Assembly (NCBI RefSeq): GCF_024701975.1
Contig: NZ_JANLNM010000005.1
Location: forward strand, 372,001-436,000
Direction: 5' to 3'
From: Variovorax sp. ZS18.2.2
Lineage (GTDB): Bacteria > Pseudomonadota > Gammaproteobacteria > Burkholderiales > Burkholderiaceae_C
Length of the DNA stretch: 64,000 nucleotides
Positions 57,790-64,000 of this stretch are shown here, piece by piece. The notes under the pieces were generated by a model. The model was not told the DNA's origin. It worked only from the letters and a program-made list of their open reading frames with translations, and made no database searches. Position 1 is the stretch's first letter. Every line of letters begins with the position of its first letter. The position numbers and the translations under genes were made by a program.

Positions 57790-58632
57790 TTAACGGAGAC
57801 CGAGCACGTCGTACATGTCGAACAGGCCAGACTTCTGCTCGGCCAGGAAGCGCACCGCGCGCAGGGCGCCCTGCGCGTACGTGACGCGGCTCGACGACTT
57901 GTGCGTGATCTCGATGCGCTCGCCGATGCCGGCGAACAGCACGGTGTGGTCGCCCACGATGTCGCCGCCGCGGATGGCCGAGAAGCCGATGGTCGACGGG
58001 TCGCGCTCGCCCGTGATGCCTTCGCGGGCGTAGACGGCGCAGTCCTTCAGGTCGCGGCCCAGCGCGTCGGCGATGACTTCGCCCATCTTGAGCGCGGTGC
58101 CCGAGGGGGCGTCGACCTTGTGGCGGTGGTGGGCCTCGATGATCTCGATGTCGTAGCCGGTCGACATCGCCTTGGCGGCCATCTCGAGCAGCTTGAAGGT
58201 GACGTTGACGCCCACGCTCATGTTGGGGGCCAGCATGATGGCCACGTCTTTCGCGATCTCGGCAATCTCGGCCTTCTGCGCGTCGCTGAAGCCGGTGGTG
58301 CCGATGACCGCCTGCACGCCGAGTTTGCGGCAGACCGCCAGGTGCGCGAGCGTGCCTTCGGGGCGGGTGAAGTCGATGAGCACCTGGGCGTCTTTCAGGC
58401 CCGTGCGCAGGTCGGCCACGATGGGCACGCCGCTCGTGAAGCCCAGGAAGGCGGCCGCGTCGGTGCCGATGGCTTCGCTGCCGGCGATGTCGAGGGCGCC
58501 GGCCAGGCGGCAGTCGGGCGCATTGCGCACGGCCTCGATCAGCATGTGGCCCATGCGGCCCGAAGCGCCGGCGATGGCAATGCGGCGCGGCGCGGGGGGG
58601 GCGGAGAGGGAGGAGGAGGTAGGTTCGGTCAC
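57790..58632 (-). CDS. dapB: 4-hydroxy-tetrahydrodipicolinate reductase
   Basis: A 280-residue reductase in lysine and diaminopimelate synthesis. The NAD(P) loop IAGASGRMGHML starts near residue 20. The catalytic segment EAHHRHKVDAPSGTALKMGE is near residue 160, with the paired histidines and lysine expected. The start is GTG at 58632; a Ser/Pro-rich N-terminal extension of about 15 residues precedes the Rossmann strand. It lies 101 nt after bamE and 9 nt before exbB. Confidence 0.96.
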   Translation of the reverse strand: MTEPTSSSLSAPPAPRRIAIAGASGRMGHMLIEAVRNAPDCRLAGALDIAGSEAIGTDAAAFLGFTSGVPIVADLRTGLKDAQVLIDFTRPEGTLAHLAVCRKLGVQAVIGTTGFSDAQKAEIAEIAKDVAIMLAPNMSVGVNVTFKLLEMAAKAMSTGYDIEIIEAHHRHKVDAPSGTALKMGEVIADALGRDLKDCAVYAREGITGERDPSTIGFSAIRGGDIVGDHTVLFAGIGERIEITHKSSSRVTYAQGALRAVRFLAEQKSGLFDMYDVLGLR

Positions 58633-58733
58633 GCGGATTCAGTCTTCAGGATGGCCCGCAGGCCACTGGGAACCAAGAAGGGCACCGGACGGACGCCGCC
58701 TGACTCGGCGGGCGCCGCCCGCTCCTGCTGCGT

Positions 58734-59288
58734 TCAGCGCGCGGCTTCGAGCGGGGGGTAGGCGGCAGGCAGCGGAGGCACGGTCGTCGCGGCGGCGGCA
58801 GCGGCTTTCTCGTCCTTGGCCGGCGCGAATTTCTTGAGTTCGTCTTCCGTGGCCTCGAGCTGGGGCACCTTGCCGGATTTCTTGCGGGTGTCGAGCGTGG
58901 CGACGAATTCTTCTTCGTTGGGCATCTCGTCGCCTTCGAAGCGGTCCATCAGTTCGCCGTTGAAGTACACGGTCAGGCGGCGCTCCTGGGGATCGACGCC
59001 CTGGCGGCGGATCGTGAACACGTAGTCCCAGCGGTTGTTGTGGAACACATCGTTCAGCAGCGAAGTGCCGAGGATTTCACGCACCTGCTGGCGGGACATG
59101 CCGGGCTTGAGCGCCGCGACCTGCTCCTTCGACACGAAATTGCCCTGGACCACTTCGACCTTGTAGGGCGTGACCGCGGCCAGCGCGCCACGCGTGCGAT
59201 CGCTGAAACCGCTGCAGGCACCGAGGCAGAGCGTCGCGGCGACGGCAGCAGCCAGCAGCCAGGAACGGCGTTGGAAAATGGCAAGCAT
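58734..59288 (-). CDS. bamE: Outer membrane protein assembly factor BamE
   Basis: A 184-residue lipoprotein of the BAM complex that inserts beta-barrel proteins. The signal peptide ends with lipobox LGAC and Cys25 is lipidated. The SmpA/OmlA fold follows, with VQGNFVSKEQVAALKPGMSR and VREILGTSLLNDVFHNNRWDY. Compared with E. coli BamE (about 113 residues) it has an extra C-terminal tail rich in Ala, Lys and Pro, common in this family branch. It is divergent from fur, an arrangement conserved in betaproteobacteria. Confidence 0.94.
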   Translation of the reverse strand: MLAIFQRRSWLLAAAVAATLCLGACSGFSDRTRGALAAVTPYKVEVVQGNFVSKEQVAALKPGMSRQQVREILGTSLLNDVFHNNRWDYVFTIRRQGVDPQERRLTVYFNGELMDRFEGDEMPNEEEFVATLDTRKKSGKVPQLEATEDELKKFAPAKDEKAAAAAATTVPPLPAAYPPLEAAR

Positions 59289-59376
59289 GGGAGGAAAAGG
59301 GGGTAGCGATATGATCGGCCATTGTAGCGGCTGGCCTTTTCAGGACCTGACCGCAGCACAGGGCGCAGGAACCATC

Positions 59377-59796
59377 ATGGCCAATATCGACGAACTCAAG
59401 AACACCGGCCTCAAGGCCACCTTGCCACGCCTGAAGATTCTGGAAATCTTCCAGACCGGCAGCCAGCGGCACATGACGGCGGAAGACGTGTTTCGCGTCT
59501 TGCTGAACGAACATTCCGACATCGGCCTTGCCACCGTTTACCGCGTGCTCACGCAGTTCGAGCAGGCCGGCATCCTGGAGCGCAGCCATTTCGAGAGCGG
59601 CAAGGCGGTCTACGAGCTCAACGAGGGCACGCACCACGACCACCTGATCTGCACCTCGTGCGGCAAGGTCGAGGAGTTCTACGACGCCGAGATCGAGCGC
59701 CGCCAGCAGATGATCGCCAAGGACAAGGGCTGGATCCTGCAGGACCACGCCATGTCGCTCTACGGCCTCTGCGGCGACTGTGTAAAGAAGCGCTGA
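59377..59796 (+). CDS. fur: Ferric uptake regulator
   Basis: A 139-residue iron-responsive repressor. The DNA-binding winged helix covers residues 1-85 (GLKATLPRLKILEIFQTGSQ, then IGLATVYRVLTQFEQAGIL). The dimerisation and metal-binding part includes HHDHLICTSCGKVEEF with the first structural Cys pair, and the C-terminus has CGDC for the second. ATG at 59377 sits behind an AGGA site. It probably represses the TonB receptor operon at 22898 through its Fur box. Divergent from bamE. Confidence 0.97.
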   Translation: MANIDELKNTGLKATLPRLKILEIFQTGSQRHMTAEDVFRVLLNEHSDIGLATVYRVLTQFEQAGILERSHFESGKAVYELNEGTHHDHLICTSCGKVEEFYDAEIERRQQMIAKDKGWILQDHAMSLYGLCGDCVKKR

Positions 59797-59815
59797 ACCG
59801 TGTAAAGACGGCGCG

Positions 59816-60775
59816 TCAGTCGCCGTCCCGGGCGCTTTCCATCGCCTTGTGGTGGCGCGCCACAAAATCCGCATAGGTATCGATCCCGCGCAGCTGCAGG
59901 ATCGAATTGCGAACGGCGGCCTCGACCAGCACGGCGATATTGCGCCCCGCCACCACCTGGATGATGACCTTTCGCACCGGGATGCCCAGCACGTCCTGCG
60001 TGAGCGGCGCCGAGGGCATGCGCTCGTAGTCGCGCTCGAAGCTGTCGCGGCGCACCAGATGCACGATGAGCTTCAGGCGCATCTTCCGGCGCACCGCCGT
60101 CTCGCCGAAGATCGCGCGGATGTCCAGGAGGCCGATGCCGCGCACTTCCAGCAGGTTCAGCAGCAGGTCAGGGCAGCGGCCCTCGATGGTGTTCTGGTTG
60201 ATGCGGTAGAGGTCGACCGCATCGTCGGCCACCAGGCCGTTGCCGCGTGAAATCAGTTCGAGGCCCAGTTCGCTTTTTCCGAGGCCCGACTCGCCCGTGA
60301 TCATCACGCCCATGCCCAGGATGTCCATGAACACGCCGTGCATCGAGGTGCGCTCGGCGAAATGCTTGGACAGGTAGGCGCGCAGCAGGTCGATCACGAA
60401 AGCCGACGACTCGCGCGTGGCAAAGAGCGGCAGCTGGGCGCGCTCGCAGATCGACAGCAGCTCGTCGGGCGGCGCCTGGCCGTCGGCCAGCACCAGCATC
60501 GGCGGCTCGAGTGTGACGATACGGGCGATGCGGCGTGCGCAGTCGTCCGGGCTGCCGCGCGTGAGGTAGGCCACTTCACGGGCGCCCAGGATTTGCACGC
60601 GATACGGGTGGATGTAGTTGAGGTAGCCGACCAGGTCGGCGGCCGACTGGGCGCGGCTGATGACCTCGGGGTCGAACTGGCGCTCCGAAGCGCCGAGCCC
60701 CGCGAGCCATTCCCAGCGGAGCGACCCGCGGAACTCCTCGAACATGGCATCGGCGCTGATGACGGTCGGCTTCAT
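59816..60775 (-). CDS. hprK: HPr kinase/phosphorylase
   Basis: A 319-residue bifunctional enzyme that phosphorylates and dephosphorylates HPr on serine. The Walker A loop GESGLGKS is at residues 161-168, preceded by the conserved His146 in MHGVFMDILG, and the C-terminal signature region contains LNLLEVRGIGLLDIRAIFG. The C-terminal helix region is complete. In proteobacteria HprK belongs to an incomplete PTS with regulatory rather than sugar-transport duties. It is encoded 96 nt after ptsN on the same strand. Confidence 0.96.
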   Translation of the reverse strand: MKPTVISADAMFEEFRGSLRWEWLAGLGASERQFDPEVISRAQSAADLVGYLNYIHPYRVQILGAREVAYLTRGSPDDCARRIARIVTLEPPMLVLADGQAPPDELLSICERAQLPLFATRESSAFVIDLLRAYLSKHFAERTSMHGVFMDILGMGVMITGESGLGKSELGLELISRGNGLVADDAVDLYRINQNTIEGRCPDLLLNLLEVRGIGLLDIRAIFGETAVRRKMRLKLIVHLVRRDSFERDYERMPSAPLTQDVLGIPVRKVIIQVVAGRNIAVLVEAAVRNSILQLRGIDTYADFVARHHKAMESARDGD

Positions 60776-60871
60776 GCGTTCAGGAGGCGGCGCTCGGCGC
60801 CGTCATTGGAGTGATGAGTGACAGGAGGTGTCGCGCAGCTTATCAGCAGCCGCGCACGCCGACGCATGCGC

Positions 60872-61339
60872 TCAGGCGACTTGGGTCGACTGCCAGCCGG
60901 CGATCAGGCCGTGGAGTGCGGCTGCATCGGTGCTGGATTTGATCTGCTCGCGCAGGCCGGCATCGCTCAACAGCTCGGCGATTTCAGAGAGGATTTCGAG
61001 GTGCTTCTGCGTGGCCGCTTCGGGCACCAGCAGGAAGATCAGGAGGGCGACGGGCTGCTCGTCGGGAGCGTCGAAACCGATGGGGTTGGCCAGTTGGAAC
61101 ACCGCGGCCATCGGCGCCTTGAGGCCCTTGATGCGGCCATGCGGAATGGCAACGCCGTGGCCGAGGCCGGTGGAACCGAGGCGTTCGCGCGCAAAGAGGC
61201 TGTCGGTGATGAGGGCGCGCCCCAAGCCATGAAGGCTTTCGAACAGAAGGCCAGCTTCTTCGAAAGCACGTTTCTTGCTGGTAGCGTCAACGCTCACAAG
61301 CACTTGGGCGGGCGGCAGGATGGACGCGAGGCGATTCAT
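60872..61339 (-). CDS. ptsN: PTS IIA-like nitrogen regulatory protein
   Basis: A 155-residue EIIA-Ntr protein. The phosphorylated histidine is His67 in GHGVAIPHGRIKG. LIFLLVPEAATQKHLEILSE is the second conserved block. It receives phosphate from a PTS relay and acts as a regulator, for example of potassium transport or sigma-54 functions. ATG at 61339 (MNRLASILPP) is the usual start in Burkholderiales. The order hpf-ptsN-hprK is as in relatives, but rpoN, often upstream, is not next to hpf here. Confidence 0.95.
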   Translation of the reverse strand: MNRLASILPPAQVLVSVDATSKKRAFEEAGLLFESLHGLGRALITDSLFARERLGSTGLGHGVAIPHGRIKGLKAPMAAVFQLANPIGFDAPDEQPVALLIFLLVPEAATQKHLEILSEIAELLSDAGLREQIKSSTDAAALHGLIAGWQSTQVA

Positions 61340-61474
61340 GGTGGGGGCAGAGCGGGGGCGATTATGCACCCGGTTGGTAAAAACCCCCAGTCCCCCTATC
61401 TACTTTCTGTTTACATGTTGCCCGGAGGCATCGCTGCCCTGGACAGAACCCCAAAGTCCCACGGCCACAGTCGG

Positions 61475-61503
61475 AAAAGCAAAAGGCCGCCCGAAGGCGG
61501 CCT
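61475..61503 (-). terminator. Terminator after hpf
   Basis: On the minus strand AGGCCGCC-TTCG-GGCGGCCT forms a perfect 8-bp stem with a stable UUCG-type tetraloop, followed by TTTGCTTTTCC. It starts 41 nt after the hpf stop codon and separates hpf from ptsN, so ptsN probably has its own promoter or depends on read-through. Confidence 0.8.
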
Positions 61504-61543
61504 GTAGCGCGAGCGGGCCCCAAAGGCCCCGCTCCCTGCTCAC

Positions 61544-61873
61544 TCACATCACGCGCTTGGGCGCCACGTGATGGTGGTCCTGCAGGCGGTCCTTGTGGCG
61601 GACCACCTGGCGGTCGAGCTTGTCGACCAGTTCATCGACCGCAGCGTAGAGATCAGCGTGGCTCGACTCCGCGAACATGTCATTGCCCTTGACGTGAATG
61701 TTGCACTCCGCCCGTTGGCGGCGTTCCTTTTCCTTCTGCTTTTCCACCGTGAGGATCACCTTCACATCGACCACCTGGTCGAAGTGCCGTGTGATCCGGT
61801 CCAGCTTGCTCGTGACGTAAGTGCGCAAGGCAGGGGTGACGTCGAGGTGATGACCGCTGATCGTCAAATTCAT
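61544..61873 (-). CDS. hpf: Ribosome hibernation promoting factor (HPF/YfiA family)
   Basis: A 109-residue protein that binds the 30S subunit and stores ribosomes in stationary phase. MNLTISGHHLDVTPALRTYV is the typical start, followed by VKVILTVEKQKEKERRQRAE and ESSHADLYAAVDELVDKLDR. It is the short form, without the long C-terminal dimerisation domain. A strong AGGAGG ribosome-binding site precedes the ATG at 61873. A terminator follows. Confidence 0.95.
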   Translation of the reverse strand: MNLTISGHHLDVTPALRTYVTSKLDRITRHFDQVVDVKVILTVEKQKEKERRQRAECNIHVKGNDMFAESSHADLYAAVDELVDKLDRQVVRHKDRLQDHHHVAPKRVM

Positions 61874-62191
61874 GAATGACCTCCTGAGAATTGACGGTTG
61901 GGGAAATGACCCCGCTCCGGGATGGAGCGTGGCCGGCGAAACAGGTGTGGTGCGGGGGAGAGGGAGAGAAGAGGAAGGGGGAGAAAGAGGGGTCGGTCAA
62001 TTCACTATGCCCAAGCTGTCACGGTATTGCAATACCTGGGTTCTCCGGGTGGCGAGCGCGCGCGGAGCCTGCTTCAATCCGCTATTGAATCCATAGCTGC
62101 CCGTGCATGTTGGCCCGCCTTCGTGGCGCTTTGCCGGCAAGTGTTAACGCGTTTCTCGCCCGGTGACCCTGCCGGGCGAAGGGCCAGCCGC
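61874..62191. other. Intergenic region with palindrome and purine tract upstream of hpf
   Basis: A 318-nt gap without a gene. It holds a perfect 14-nt palindrome, GGTATTGCAATACC, at 62023-62036, and an uninterrupted 39-nt run of A and G at 61954-61992 on the plus strand (pyrimidines on the hpf message). The hpf promoter should lie here. I saw no clear sigma-54 type -24/-12 pair and no rpoN gene. Confidence 0.6.
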
Positions 62192-64000
62192 TCAGCGCCA
62201 GGCCGCGCGCATGCGGTTGCGCAGGTCGATCACGGCGGCGGGCGGAGGCACCGCAGGCGGCTGTACTGGTGGCGGCGGCCAGGTCTGCTGCTCGAAGCCC
62301 GCGAGATCCGATTCCGTGATGAAGCGCGTGCGGTTCGCATAGAGATGCCGGTCGCCCCGCACCGCCTGCTGCGTGATGTAGAAGCGCTGCGGCACCAGCA
62401 GGTGCAGATGGTCGCGGGCCCGTGTCATCGCAACGTAGAGCAGGCGCCGCTCTTCCTCGAGTTCGTGCGCGCTCTGCGCCACGTCGGCCGGCAGGCAGCC
62501 GTCGACCACGTTGAGCACATGCACCGAGTTCCACTCCTGGCCCTTGGCCGAATGGATGGTGGAGAGGATCAGGTAGTCCTCGTCGAGCAGCGGCGGACCC
62601 GGGCGATCGCTCGTGGCCTCGGGCGGATCGAGCGTGAGCTCGGTCAGGAAGCGCTCGCGCGAGCCGTAGCCCGCGGCGAGGCGCACCAGCTGCTCCACGT
62701 CCTGGCGGCGCACGCCGGAGGTGTCGTCGTAGAGGCGCTCCAGGTGCGGCAGGTACCAGTCCATCGCCAGTTCGACATCGGCCGGCCACGCCAGCGACGG
62801 CGCGCGCAACGCGGCATACGCCTCGGCAAAGCCCGCCCATTGCTCACGCGCCGCGGACGGCGGCACGAAGTCCCGCACGGCCGCGGCCGGATCGATCGCC
62901 TGGTCCATCGCATCGAGCAACCGCGTGCCCGTGACAGGCCCGATGCCCGGAATCAGCTGCGTGACGCGAAACCCCGCCATGCGCCCGCGCGGGTTCTCGG
63001 CGAAGCGCAGCACCGCGAGCAGGTCCTTCACATGCGAGGCCTCGAGAAACTTGAGGCCGCCGAACTTCACGAACGGGATGTTGCGGCGCGCCAACTCCAG
63101 TTCGAGCGCCGCGCTGTGCGACGAGGTGCGAAACAGCACCGCCTGCGACTTGAGCGCCAGCCCGCCTTCGCGGTGCGCGAGCACCTTGTCGGCCACCCAG
63201 CGCGCCTGCCCTGCTTCGTCGGGCACCAGCACCAGTTGCGGCTTGCCGGCGGAGGGCTTGTCGGTCCAGAGCGTCTTGGCATGCCGCTCGGCCGCCTGCG
63301 CGATCACCCGGTTCGACACGTCCAGGATCGGCTGCGTCGAGCGGTAGTTGCGCTCCAGCGTGACCACCCGCGCGGCCTGGCTGAACTGCGCCGGAAAGTC
63401 GAGGATGTTGCGCACTGTCGCGCCGCGGAACGAGTAGATCGATTGCGCGTCGTCCCCCACCACCGTGACGCCGCGCCCGTCAGGCTTCATCGCCAGGAGG
63501 ATCGAGGCCTGCAGCAGGTTGGTGTCCTGGTATTCGTCGACCAGTACATGGTCGAAGCGCGCGCCCACGGCCTCGGCCAGTGCGGGCTCGGCGACCATCT
63601 CGGCCCAGTAGAGCAGCAGGTCGTCGTAGTCGAGCACGTTCTGCTGCCGCTTGGCCTCGACGTAGGCGCCGAACAGGGTCTTGAGCTGGGCCTCCCATTC
63701 GTCGCACCAGGGGAAGGCGTCCTTCAATACCTCGGCCACCGAGGCGCGCGTGTTCACGCAGCGTGAATAGATCGACAGGCACGTGCCCTTGCGCGGGAAG
63801 CGGTTGACCGTCGAGGACAGGCCCAGTTCATGCCGGACCATTCCCATCAGGTCTTCGGCATCGCCGCGGTCGTGGATCGTGAAGTTCTCGTCGAGCCCGA
63901 TCTGCCCGGCGTACTCGCGCAGCAGGCGCGCCCCGATGCCGTGGAAGGTACCGGCCCACGGCAACGCGGGCGGACGCTCCGACTTCAGCCCGAGCACGCG
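62192..64000 (-). CDS. UvrD/Rep-family ATP-dependent DNA helicase, N-terminus cut by window edge
   Basis: The visible 602 residues are the larger C-terminal part of a superfamily 1A helicase. Motif II appears as HVLVDEYQDTNLLQA, motif III as VVGDDAQSIYSFRGA, and later motifs as ILSTIHSAKGQEW and LLYVAMTRARDHL. Motif I (the Walker A loop) is missing, so the gene continues past the right edge and the GTG at 63997 is not a real start. The C-terminal tail is Pro-rich. Members of this family unwind DNA in repair or replication restart; the exact subfamily cannot be set from a fragment. Confidence 0.92.
   Translation of the reverse strand, partial: RVLGLKSERPPALPWAGTFHGIGARLLREYAGQIGLDENFTIHDRGDAEDLMGMVRHELGLSSTVNRFPRKGTCLSIYSRCVNTRASVAEVLKDAFPWCDEWEAQLKTLFGAYVEAKRQQNVLDYDDLLLYWAEMVAEPALAEAVGARFDHVLVDEYQDTNLLQASILLAMKPDGRGVTVVGDDAQSIYSFRGATVRNILDFPAQFSQAARVVTLERNYRSTQPILDVSNRVIAQAAERHAKTLWTDKPSAGKPQLVLVPDEAGQARWVADKVLAHREGGLALKSQAVLFRTSSHSAALELELARRNIPFVKFGGLKFLEASHVKDLLAVLRFAENPRGRMAGFRVTQLIPGIGPVTGTRLLDAMDQAIDPAAAVRDFVPPSAAREQWAGFAEAYAALRAPSLAWPADVELAMDWYLPHLERLYDDTSGVRRQDVEQLVRLAAGYGSRERFLTELTLDPPEATSDRPGPPLLDEDYLILSTIHSAKGQEWNSVHVLNVVDGCLPADVAQSAHELEEERRLLYVAMTRARDHLHLLVPQRFYITQQAVRGDRHLYANRTRFITESDLAGFEQQTWPPPPVQPPAVPPPAAVIDLRNRMRAAWR

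Noticed and set aside
61874..62191. rpoN (sigma-54) gene expected upstream of hpf
   Set aside because: The 318-nt gap is too short and contains no coding; the next gene is a helicase fragment.
63995..63997. GTG at 63997 as the start of the helicase
   Set aside because: The protein would lack the Walker A motif required by all members; the frame continues past the window edge.

Overview
The window looks like chromosomal DNA from a high-GC betaproteobacterium of the family Comamonadaceae, most likely Variovorax or a close relative. This rests on gene content and order (bamE/fur divergence, dapB-exbB-exbD, hprK-ptsN-hpf, proA-holA-lptE-leuS), on orphan Bug-type tricarboxylate-transporter binding proteins, on a DUF2917 gene divergent from a GcvA-like LysR gene, and on dispersed GC-rich REP-like hairpins. 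No sequence search was run, so the genus is an inference. I saw no rRNA, tRNA, CRISPR array, prophage or transposase.

Region 1 (1-8.2 kb): an edge-truncated membrane/spermidine-synthase fusion protein, a DUF2214 protein and a LysR regulator; then a CoA-transferase plus HMG-CoA-lyase operon facing an IclR regulator across a doubled 17-bp operator; then an orphan Bug binding protein and a HisC-like aminotransferase. Region 2 (8.4-26.4 kb): malate synthase G, an MFS transporter, two uncharacterised basic proteins behind a terminator hairpin, a fasciclin lipoprotein, a LysR/DUF2917 pair, a PaaG-like crotonase, a PPi-type phosphofructokinase with a CWC protein, a zinc metallopeptidase, a DHA2 exporter, a branched-chain-type ABC binding protein behind a perfect palindrome, a class II glutamine amidotransferase, and a Fur-box-preceded TonB receptor with a PepSY membrane protein (iron uptake).

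Region 3 (26.4-39.3 kb): housekeeping genes. These are gshB with a BenE transporter, an NTF2-like protein with a polysaccharide deacetylase, Kup potassium uptake, gshA preceded by a nested inverted repeat, then proA, holA, lptE and leuS. Region 4 (39.5-56.5 kb): a second Bug protein overlapping an octopine-dehydrogenase-like gene, a flavin-monooxygenase/CMD-protein operon, and a full glycogen cluster (GH13 glucosidase, glgB, glgX, glgC, glgA, glgP). That cluster is broken by a palindrome of about 700 bp between glgB and glgX and by a second repeat between glgC and glgA.

Region 5 (56.6-64 kb): exbD, exbB, dapB and bamE on one strand, fur divergent, then hprK, ptsN and hpf, and a UvrD/Rep-family helicase cut by the right edge.

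The glycogen genes form a complete synthesis and breakdown set: GlgC makes ADP-glucose, GlgA and GlgB build the polymer, GlgP and GlgX degrade it, and the GH13 enzyme probably handles short oligosaccharides. The least explained parts are the two-gene unit at 12.0-13.1 kb with its upstream terminator, the glgB-glgX palindrome, and the inverted repeat ahead of gshA.
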